In this document: positions 15,701 through 27,700 of the stretch, in pieces
Layout of the letters: every line of letters begins with the position of its first letter
How positions within the stretch are numbered: the stretch's first letter is position 1
Assembly (NCBI RefSeq): GCF_031877795.1
Contig: NC_133933.1
Span: 6,198,632 to 6,262,631 of the forward strand
From: Strix aluco
Lineage: Eukaryota > Chordata > Aves > Strigiformes > Strigidae
Direction of reading: 5' to 3'
Length of the DNA stretch: 64,000 bases
Position numbers and translations under genes: made by a program
Notes under the pieces: generated by a model
Told to the model about the DNA's origin: nothing
The model's input: only the letters and a program-made list of their open reading frames with translations
The model's database searches: none

Positions 15701-18700
15701 TTCATGAGCTACATCACCACCTAGAAAGAGAGAGTAAGGCTATCGCAGACAGTGTGAAGAAAGTGATCAACTGAAGTTAATGTTTAGGAAACACACCTAA
15801 GGCACATACATTGTTTCTAACAAAATCTAAAATATTTTCATCTGTTATTCTTGCAAAGAATACCAGTTTTAGAATTCCCATACTTAAGATGAAATAAGAA
15901 TAGTATCTGAAAAGACAAAAGAAAATTTTTCCAGAAAAGGAAAAATTGCTGATCGGACACAGCATCTTTTGCTCCATTTTAAAATTATTGGTTTCAGAGT
16001 CTCTTACAGCAGAGTTATTACCTAAATCTCAAAAGACACTTGTGTGAAGCATTTTGAACCTGAAGTGCTATATTTTAGTAAATAAACCTTGCAAGATTCT
16101 GCAACAAAGATAATTATTCAATGCCTTAATCTTCAGTGACTTGCTGAATTAACAAATGAAGCAAGACAGAAAGAGGTTTCTTTCTTCTTCCCCCCCCCCC
16201 CAGAAAAACATGATTACAATAAGCTTTAAAAAAAAATATGTCAGAGAACAGGCTTTTAAGGCTTTAAAGATGCAGCAGCTCCTTGAACTGTAGAGAACTA
16301 CGTTTGTGGCAGGGTCCTTTTTTCTTTCTCCCTGGTTTGGCAGAAAAGCCATGCTTCCTACAGTACCAAGTAGCACAGAGAGCATAACTGATATCTAGAA
16401 GATTGCAGTTGCAAGGTAACACAGAGTGACCGCTGGTCACTGGCTAAAATTTAGGTGTGACACTGTTGTTCTCTTCCACATCCCATCACCAGAAGCGGCT
16501 GGCTGTTGGCTGGGAGCAGAAATCTTTACTGTTCAGTAAACTGCAGCTGCTTTTTCACTTTCCTTCTCAGTAGCTGGGATCTGCTAAGAGGAAATCATCT
16601 GCTCACGCAGCAAGCAAAAGGCATTCGGCTTTGAACAAGAGAAGAAAAATAAGCCATTATGTCGTTTCTTCTTCCTGCTATCAGGTGAAATGAGAATTAA
16701 AACTATACTGGATGGGAACTGGTTAAGAAAGTGCTACTGATTTGTATTTATGACTGGTTTTGCTAGGACAAATTTAAGTGACAATGCGTATTGTCATACT
16801 TTCTCATTTAGCTAAAACACGGATTTCTTTTGTCAAATGTTCAACATCGCCTTGAAAAACCCCTTAAGAACCTTTTCATTCTGTAAGCAAATAAAGAAAA
16901 CTTGACAACAGCTGCAAGAAAGGAAAATGAGCTGAATGTTTTCAAAGCTTGTTCAGAGTTCAAATAACCTTGTCACTAGTTTTCAAGTATCACGCTGCAT
17001 TGCACAACATGAGGAACCACTTTCTGATGGATATTAAGGCAGTAATGCTTTCTACCAATAGCCTGTTCAAAGGCTTTTTGAACAAAACACACAAACAAAA
17101 CAAAAAGTTCTGGTGCATTAGCAGCTGCACTGCAAGAAAAATACAATTATGAGAAAAAAAGCTTAACCTGTGAAGGAAAAAAAGGTAAAAGCTGATGAAA
17201 TTTACAGTATAAAATACAAGTATATTCTTAATGTTTTCAAAGGAGAGTAGTAAGAGAAGTGCTAAAAAAATAAAGGAATAAAGGCCAAAAAAGTTAAAAT
17301 CCTGAGGCAGGTCACAAATATTCTGATACAATAGTTTGTAGGGTTGGTTTGTTTTTAAAAGCTATAATTCATCAAAAATATGAACAAATGCAGAGGTTCA
17401 ATATACTAAATTGCTGACTGGCAGCTGTGTTAGCTGGGATCACATTCTTGTAATTACAGTGTTTTGAAGAGATCATATTTTCAGTTTAAGGTGATCTTGC
17501 AATGGCTGAGTAGATCATTCCTTTTTGTTGTTGTTTTAACTCAGCCTTACAAACTAAAGAGTAGACAAATTCTAGCAGACACAACATTTGACAAGAGGTC
17601 TGCTGCAAAGCTGAGTTTCTTTTAAAGATGGAAAGATAAAATTCCCCCTCATGATGTAATGGCACACCAGAAAATTCAGCTACTAACCTGGACACTGGTG
17701 GCCATACCATAAAAATGCTCTAAATGTCTCAATTCTATCCAGGGTAGTTACTCAAATTCAGAAAAAAAACCCTACAATGCATGTAGACCCTGCAGAATGA
17801 AAAATAAAAAGCTCTATGCTCCAGCATTCAAGAAGTCTGAGGTAGAGGTTATTGCGTTGTATTACAACACGATATAAAAATTAAATGCATTGACCTAAGC
17901 CTTGAGCCAGAAAACAGTGACAAACACTATCACTGTGGGGTTTTAACCCCACCTTTCCCACATTCTCAGCACACTCTGAGCAAGAAGTTGTGCACATCCC
18001 ATTAGTTCATCCAAATGATAATACAAAGAGGACAAGTTTAGAATTTAAAGTAATAAAAATAAGCTTATACAAAGGGTATCACAGTAGATATATTTTTGTA
18101 AAATATTTTTCAGGAAGAAGACAGATACCCAAATAAGATAATTCAAACAGACAGAGAACTATAAAAAAATTTCTGGTTTTTTTTGCAGGCTTTAAGCTCC
18201 TGGCTGCGCATGAAGGTGACTGGATGTTCCTAGAGCTAAGCTTGAGCCAGCCAGATGTAAGCCAAGATCAACACGCCTGCAATCAGAGCTGGCTTGTCCA
18301 GTCATTTCTGAATGGGGACACACTGGCCTGCAAAAGCACACACAGATGTCTTCTTCAATTCTAAGTTACTGGACACCTCCAACAGCTTGTATGAGCTTTT
18401 CAGAAGGAAAGTTGAGATGACCCTTCTTCCTAGCCTTCCAAGCACCTTTCGGTTTTTATTAAACAACAAACCAACCCAACCCAAAAGCTCCTGCAAAGTC
18501 TCCAACACCTGCATCAGTTGTATTAAGCTCCTGACGCCTCATAGAAAGCAAATAACCAGGTTGTGGTATTTCTATTCTGTCCCATGAAATTCCACACGAG
18601 TTTGGCTATATCATAAACTGCTAACTCCTCTTGCTAGCTTATTTCCTTAGGAAATATTTTATCAATATGTCAAAACTACCCCAACAGAAACATTCTGAAG

Positions 18701-21700
18701 TCAGATCCCTGTTACTATCAAAGCAGAAGTAATGTCTGAGAGCATCCGAAGAAGCTACACAGGAATAAGGGGCAGAAGCCAAGCCTGTTTAGTGCATTTT
18801 ATAAATACCCCTCGCACTCAGGGACAATATTAAATAATTGTATGTTCTACTTCTGTCACCTTCTTCTGCTCAGCCTTCTGTAATAGTTCTAGCAGATATA
18901 AACACATGTGAATACTGTTCATTTTTAAGACAGGAAGGAGGACTGTACTGTCATGTGATAAAAGGGTAAAGATGCATTTTAATTTATATATGCAGTCAAG
19001 AGTTAATGCACCAAACAGATTTCAAAATTCTAAAGAGATTTAATAAATGCTCTGATTTTATTTAACATTAATCACAAAAAAATAACATTAGCAGCATTAT
19101 TAAAAAAAAAGTACCAGCAACTACTCCTTCCCAACTACTACATTTTCCTTCTCTATACTTGTTAATCTCCAGCATCGGTGCAATGGCACAAAGCAAAAGA
19201 TCTACTGTCCTTGTAGAGTCTTGTATTGGAAGCCAAGAGACTGTGCTCCCTGCTCAGACTCCATGTGGAAAACAGGGCTCTATAGAAGTTCCCTACAAGT
19301 CTGTTGGTGTTCAAGAAGTGTTTGGACAACTCTGAGATATATGGTTTAACTTTTAAGTTGCCCTGTATGGAGTCAGGACTTGGACTCAATGATCCTTGTG
19401 GGTCCCTTACAACTCAGGATATTCTATGATTATACCATCAGGAACAGCTAATTAAAAATACACTGATAAAAGTATTTTGTCATAGAGTCTGTTCAGGTAT
19501 TCTATGTGGCTGTGCAAAGCAGAACAGCAGAAAAGATGTTGCTCTTGCAAAGATTGAAAAAACAGAACAAAAGCTTAGGCATAAAAACCATAATGCTTCA
19601 TTTGAAGTATCATTTAAAATGTCATACACTAAGTCACTGGTGCTCATGGTCAAAATAGCAATTACGGGCTGGATTTGATGCACACCACAAATGCTTCCTA
19701 ACTGGAACAAATGCATCCAAGTAACAGAAAATTCAGAAGCAATGTAAAGGAGGTACTTTGTGCTACGAACCACAACATACCAGGTCACTGAAATACTTGA
19801 CATTACAAAACTGTTGTATAATAGTAATACTAACATTCATGACACACATATTTTAAGTTGAAAAATTCCATAAAAACCAGATTAGAACAGGCCAACAAAA
19901 ACCTGTTTATAAATAAAACATTTTAATAAGTTAAAAAAATATGAGTAAAAGACCAGAACATTTTTGTCCTTCTTATCACACTCCTACATTTCCATTCAAG
20001 CAGCTGACACTGATTTTTCCCATTTGTGCATAGTGCCACATAATTCTGCTGGATGGAATCCTGTCGGATGGAATCCTGCTTTTTATCACATAACTGAATG
20101 GATAAAAGGTCAGGAACACATTAAAGACACGGCAATGTAATTCCTCTACTAATAACTTACTTCTCAAAACATCATTACAATCTAGACATTTCCAGGTCTA
20201 AAATTTATTAGTTGATAAGATTACTTAAGGTCAATTTCTTTTCCTTCCCAGCAATGGACGTTTACTTTTTAAAATTTCTGAAGTGTTGCTCACTTATCAT
20301 ACCCCTATTACAGATGCTATTCTTTAACACAGCAGTAGTCTTGTACATAATAAGAAGATGGAAATGCTTTCCCCTGCATCTACTGCTCCCATTTAGATAC
20401 TTTATTAAGCATTACTAGATAAACTAAAGCTCACGGAGGTGCAGTTTATAAGTGCGTTTTTATGTAAGATGAGAAACAAATGGACATTAACCCTACCAAG
20501 ATATTGCCAAGCTGAGTTTGCTGCCAGAAGATTTCCCAACTCTCTAACCAGAAAAATCTGTAATGTTCTTTCGCACGCTCCAAAATCATCTCTGATTGCA
20601 ACAACCTGCTTTTATGCGGTATAAATCAATTTTAACATCTGTTTGAAAGACCTATTAAGGCTTAATGACATTTGCTTTGCCTTGGAATTTTGGCTATATG
20701 TATTACTAATTAAGAGCAGACTGAATTTTAGAGTGAAAACAAGGAAGGTAATTCAGGAATTTACATGTTGGTGCACCATACACAGAAGATTTGCATACCT
20801 TATGAAGTTAGATGACATTCCCTTTATATTCCTAAGAAGTATGTGAACCAAAAAGCATTTGAAAGATGTTACTACTACACTCTAAAGTTCCCTTAAATAT
20901 GTTCTGCTGCCTACTTTTCCTCTCACTACCTAAGACCTATAGGTTAGGAGTACCAGAAGCCCCAAGCACAGCTCTTCTCCGCTGCCACTCACACTCCCCT
21001 GGTCACCCAAAGAGAGCTGCTGCTGGAGTGAAGCCGCTCTGTACGATCTACCTCTCCCTCAGGACCTTCTAAGGCCTGGAGTGCATTCAACACCCTGTCT
21101 AGGCCATTCCAGCAAGCACAGTTTTGGGCAGCTTCTTCAGTATCTCCTTGCCCTGCAAGGACTTTACTATGTGTACAGAGTGCCATGAAGAGGACAAAAC
21201 ACTGCATCAACCTATAGATAGATTTCTGCAGTGAACATCGTACTTAATTCCTTTATTCACATTTCAAACCAGGACTTTTCCTCTGAAAAGCAAGCATCTC
21301 CAGTTCTATTGAAAATAATTTTATCTCTGAAATAAAGAGATTAAAGTAGGCATTGCCAAACTTGACAAAAAAATGTTAAGGTACCCTGAAAAAAAGAAAG
21401 AGAGGGGTAGAAGGGATGTAAAAAAAGGGAGGAATATGATTTTACACTCACGAGGTGTAAGGTCCTATTCAGAAACCAGCAGTTTGGGGGGTCAATCATT
21501 AGGGTAACTCCTAATCACCTACCATTTGGAAATTTTTGATCAGTGTTACTCAGACTTCACAGAAAGGCAGCTGATCTTAGCACTGAATGAACAGAACAGC
21601 TACCACATTCTCTACATAAATCATTCAAATGTATGACGAAAAGCAACTTCTCCTTAACAGATTTATTGTATCACCAATAAAGAAAATATGCCATGATTCA

Positions 21701-24700
21701 GCTCACCTGTAATCTCACTAGTTGAAATCACTTCAATTACAATCATTACACTTGGCTTAATCAAACATTAATTACGTCAGGTAAAGAGATTTTGCAGTAC
21801 AGAAATGAAAAATCAGAAAGCTGCTTTAAAGCTAGGGTGATAATACTGAAGTCAAACTCTCACTAACAAACCTTCTAAGTAAGCTGTAACTCCAAATTCA
21901 GCAAACACAGCCTTCAAAAAGAATGTAGTAATTTTGGGGTCATAGTAGTCATAGTATTTATTTGGAGAATCAGGTTTGCATAACAAATCTCAACTGTGGC
22001 TTTAGAGATACTGTTTTAAAGTCTTGTACGTGTGTATTCTTATCATGTATCAAGAACACTGGAAAAGCGTATTTAACTCAAACAAAAAAAAAAGAAATAA
22101 ACTAAAAAGGAATGTCAAGTTCCAATAAGTTTCAAGAACTCTACAGCTTCAATGTTAACATGCCTAACTTATCTTTCAAAAAAAATTTTTAACATCTGTC
22201 AGTGTTCTGTCATCAATCCATTTATTTCCTAATAGTAAAGACTGAACAAAAAATACCAATGCGCTCACCACCAATTTCCCTCCACCTTTAATTCACACAC
22301 ACACAAAAAAAAGTAAGTTTATGCCACTTCCAGAGATGTTTAGCTCTGGAGGAAAGGTTGGTTATTTTCATAGTAGAGCCTGACCACAGTTTTTATACAA
22401 CAAGCACAATATTGTCCCTATAAAAGACGACATTCAAAGCATTTTCTAAAGATATAATTTATAACTTGTGTACAAAACACTGCAGCTAATGATTTGGTGG
22501 ACAACATTTATTAATATAAGTACCTTGCTGCTGTTCTTCCTCTTCTTCACTAGATGAAGCCAAATAAGCTTGAAAATCCATGTCAAGAAGTTCCTCTTTT
22601 TTAAAAGTTCTGCTAAGTGACATTACTCGTTCATGATCTGTCTCATCCCATGTGATATCTACCTTAAAAATAAGAATACCATTTGGAGAAGCTGAAACAC
22701 TAAAATTAAACATTGTAACTGTCTTTTTAGGGAAAATTATTCGATACCTTCCATTTAAGAAGCAGTGTAAACCTGTTACTAACGTTCTCCACAACAATTA
22801 GCTATAATAACCACTAATTACAACTTTTTGGAAGTTGTTCTTCAAGGAGTTTTAACTACGTGAAAGGATGAAGAAGTCTCCTCATGCACTGAAGGGTTCT
22901 GTAACAGCAGGTCACACAACACGAAATCTCTGTAAGACAAATTTCCTTTGTGGCAGCAGATACTAGTGTTGAAGCAGCCACCAACTCCTGTTTCTTTCCT
23001 CTTCCAGCAGCAGCTCACTCCTGGAATCAGGCGTGGATTGCAGTGGGGACAATGAAAGTGTTTGCGCAACTTCACCCTCAACTGGAAGGTGAAAGAGATC
23101 TGACTGAAAAATGATCCAGCAGAAACTTATTCCTCAACTAATCTGGTTGAGTAATCTGGTTCACTTCACGGCCAGATGAAAGTTTTGGCTGTCACTTAAG
23201 ACAGAGTAGGAACGAATAGCTACAAGGAAGGGAAGCAACTGTTTAAGCCTGGCACTACCATCAGAAAGGCTCTTGAGCCTCACACAAATACCCATTTTTA
23301 GGCAAATTAGAAGATTTAGCTGTGAATAACAAAGTAATTCCATGTGCAGCTTGTAACAGAGGTATAATGAGGTCAAAATGTACTATTTAATTTGTAACAA
23401 AGAAGCCGGATCTCTTAAAATCCAAAACTCGAGCTTATTTATGGGGTTGCAACTTGTGGCTCTGTAATGTGCTTACATCTTTTAATGTTTGATGTCTTTA
23501 TTTCGAAATGGTGAAGATAACCAGGAATCTTTTCCCCACTACTTAATATAATTTATAAGCTGACAATAAAACTAAACAAATTAGAAAAACATTACAAAAA
23601 CATTGTAAAGATACCTTTGATGTTCCCATAGCAGCAGATGTGAAGTACTTTGGCTTATATACAGCTACATTTACTTCTGAGGCTACATCTTTTGGCTTAT
23701 CATCAAATGTAACATTATCTGGAATAAATCTTAAAGGCAAACATGTTACTATTCAAATACACTGAGAAATTTCATAGTATAAACAGCCTAAACTTTTCAC
23801 AAGTATGGTACATCAGTACAAAAGAATTTGCTAAAATAAAGAGTTGGTAAGCCTGAAAAGGAAACAAATGAAATGGACACGTACTCCCCACGTGTAAGAT
23901 TAACTCTTGGCTTCTGCACAGCTATTCCACAGGTTTTCAAGGTATAAAACAACACCATGTTAGGGAAGCAAACTACATAATTTTCAGTCTGGTATTAGCA
24001 GGGTCAGGGGTGGTTTTCTGGGTGTTTTAGTTTGTTCTAAGAATCACCTTTTCAGGAAGCTTAATATTAAAAATTCTAAAGAAAAAAGTGAATTCAAAAC
24101 ATTTTAGAAAAGCCTGGTACGTCTTTAACATTACAATTAGCAGGGAGAAAAAATATTAAGAAGACCGAAGTCACGTGTAATGATGGAAGACATTAGATAA
24201 AAAAACCCAAACGCCTTTGTACACTATATTAGAAATTACTTGGGTTGGCTTTTTTTTTCTTTAATCATTGCAAATGTAATATGATGAATACTATTCAACA
24301 TTAAAATTTAACAAAGGACAAGATTAGGAAAAGCATTGGAGAATTTTAAACAGCTGTGGCTGTCGTAAAACATTATCTTCCTTGGGTTTAAACGCATGAA
24401 AAGTTACATGGTGATTTGGCATACATCATCTTTTCCAAAGTGGTTCAAAGCAAATTAATTAAGTTCTACTAGAAAATGATTCAAAGCAAAAAACGTATTC
24501 ACTAACTTCCAAGAATGCCCACAACATGGGCCCCAGCAGACAAAGCCAGCTTCTGTCAAAACTCAATGCAATTTAGTAACTTCTCCTCTGCTCAGACTAG
24601 AAGGCTTTTTTTGTAACAAAAGGATATACTAACAATAAAGCACAATTATAATTTAAAATTCTTTCTTCCCAAACGTGACTTTTGAAACATTAGAGCTTCC

Positions 24701-27700
24701 AGCCCATTCATAGGGGCTAGCATAGTAATCTATTGCAGCTTCATGGCAACAGCAGTAATTTCTTGCCTTGTGGTATGCAATCCTGAAAAAGTGCCACTTC
24801 TGGACCCTTGGGGGGGAAAAAAAAAAAAAGGCAGCAGTATGTTGTTTTGTTTTCTAAATCCTATCACTTTACCTAATTGTACCCAAAGGTTGAAGATACA
24901 ACTACAACATTTTACCTGATTTCTCTGAGAATACTCTCTCTATGCAGAGATCCTCTCAAACTTTCCATATTCCAGTAAAAATTCTCAAAAAGAAGGAAAA
25001 AGAATCAAAGGGACACCTAACAACTCACTGGATGCCTAATTTATTTACATATCTCAGTTACACAATAAAGACAAAAAGGTTTACTCCAAATTATTTTAAA
25101 TTGGCTTTAATTCTCCCTCCCCTCCCTGGCCCAACATGTAATTAAGTCACCACTCAAGTTACCTCAGGTCTATAAAAGAGCAGCTACTTTCAAATTCCAG
25201 TCCGTCGCATTCCTCATAAATTTTACTGGCTGTTTCAGGAGAATCACATTCTACAACTGCATAGAAGTATTTCAGTCTCTTAAATTGATACTCCCGCAGT
25301 TTTTCCCTATAAAGCCTGAAAAAGTGGAAAACACAATCAAGTGAGCTGGCTTTAACAACTTTTCATTTGCAAAATATTTTAATTTATTAAAAATATGCTC
25401 CAAACACTCTCCTAATCTTATAATAAGATTAGATGTTAAACAGTATGAAATTCCACCAGTATCTGTTCAGTTTTAGTCAAGTAAAAAGACTTATTGACAC
25501 CATTTTATTAAGTGTATGCTTTCTGTTTCTGACTCTGCTTCCCACAGGCATTGTAAGGTTAGAGCAGGGCATAGAGTAGCATATTTGTCTACCTCTGTGC
25601 AGGCCACAGAAAGTAGTATTTAATAGTTCCCATCAAGCTGTTTGCAATCATCCTAGCTCCTAACAAGGCTGGTGAAAAGAACATTCACATGTAAGTAAAA
25701 GTACATGTTAAGAACACAGGAGAAACTGGGAGACTGTAAGGACAGGATTGCAGATGCTCACGGTAGAAAAAGGAGGTGTAGGAGTGATGAGTAAGAAAGT
25801 GGTATGGTGAGGACAGGAATTGGATACTAACTTGGGTAGCACAGGTGGTGGTAGCGTCATAGCAAGAGTAAAAGAAAAGCAGAAAAGAGACTGAGAAGTG
25901 GATGAATTGGTGGAAAGATGCAGGAGAGAGATCGCAGGGCCGAGGTCCCGTCCTGTGGATTGAAAGGGTACGTTCACAGGTATCACTGAGGTGTCTCTGG
26001 GATATCTGGATTTCTGTCTGTTGTACTCCAGAATTTCTAGAGCCCACTGAGCAGTAAATCCAACGTTTCAGGATGCACCCTGATGCACACAGCGAAGCTG
26101 CCTTCAGCACGCGCTGAGTTCATCATACAATTCCCTGATGCTCTACACACTTTCTTCAAAGGGATCTGCACTTATTTTAGAAGCATCCAGATTTTTCAAA
26201 TGTAGGGCAGTCCAGTGGGATGTATTATACAAAAGTGGCCCCAGTCAGGCTGCCAAACATCTGGAAATTCTGGAAAAATATGAAAGCAAAACCTCTCGAG
26301 TTCCATACAAGACTTTCAAGCAGAACAAAAGGGAAAAAAAAAAAAAAAAAAAGACATGCCTGAAGAAGCCTGGACAATGGCAGGCCTGATGAGCTCAGCC
26401 TGGTAAGCCAGGGCTGCGGCTGGTGGCATTCAAAACTCAATCTGGGAATTCTTGGCCTAAGTTAAGGTCCTGTTGATTATGCAGATAAAAATTTTGATAG
26501 TAAGCAACAAAGGGAGTTTACTGTATAAATGGCAATTTGTGGAGGAGAAATGCTATATTAAGCTCTCCACACATTTGTTCCATTTATTATTCCAATGAAC
26601 TACGTAATAAAAATTTTGAACTCGCTTAACAAGCAAATCTTCTCAAGTTTCATCATAACGCATTTATTCAATGCACTGATAATGACCAGGGCCAGTTGTA
26701 AAACATCCCTTGAAAAAGCTATAAAATTAAGGCATCCACAGGGAACTTCAGCGTGAACTTTTGGAAAGAGGAGTTGATTGGGATTTTCACTGAGAATTAG
26801 ACATATTGAAGCTCTCATTTGAAGATAAAGTTAATACCCGTCATTCTCTGTGGTATTCTCTGGAAGATCGAACAGTTCCACAGGTCCTTTTTGCTCTTCC
26901 TCTTTCAATCTCTCTTTTCCAAACTCTGAAGGATAAATCTACACATATAACACACAAAAGTAAATTTTTAACGGTAGCAACGCAATGTACAATATGAAAA
27001 AAATATCTCACCAAGTCTTTTAGACTTTTTGTTTTTTATCTAAAATCAGTAAAGGGATCAATGCCATAAACTTTAATACCCTCTTAATTTTAGTTTACAG
27101 AAAAGACAGTAGAATAAAAAACTATCTGTTAGGAATGAGAATATTTTCAGACAGATGAAGAACAACGGGAACCCTGACTTCATTCATTTCGCTATGGACC
27201 TTTTGAGAAAAGGGTATTTGTCTAATGTTGCTCAGAAAGCTGGAGGCAGACACTAGAAACAGAAAAAGATAACTTAACCAATGAGAATTCAGTTTATTAG
27301 TAACTCAGAAGTGGTGAAAGACAAGAGGTGTTGTGCAACAGTAAATGGGTTGGAAGGCATTTAGAAATTGCCAGATTTAAGGTTGGGTTATCTACCATAA
27401 TGACCACTGAAAATTAAGCTAGCCAAGGAAATGTAGTCTCCCCCTGCCTGCTAGACTTTGAGAACTTCACTAGTTGTCTCAGAAAAGCAGCACTTAGAGC
27501 CAACCTCATAAACACAAGAATTTAACAGCTTCAGGATCTAACTCTACCTAATACATACCTGTTGCTGAAAAGCAGCACATGTTTATTTCTAACCCAGGAA
27601 GTTAAATTGCAACACAGTTTCTCATTTATCATGTTAATGTCTCTTTCCATTCTCCATAACAATGTCTTTGTTGTTATTTTGTAGTTTTGTTGGGTTTTTT

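Larger units (their letters stand above)
15721..22523 (-). other. ESF1: ESF1 intron between coding exons 7 and 8
   Basis: A 6.8-kb intron. It holds a CR1 3' end near 19.3-19.4 kb, a C12 homopolymer near 16.19 kb and a short direct repeat near 20.06 kb. No coding segment recognised. Confidence 0.8.

Noticed and set aside
25685..26110. 141- and 92-codon minus open frames in an ESF1 intron
   Set aside because: Overlapping frames in purine-rich intronic DNA with no recognised motif and no conserved ESF1 content.
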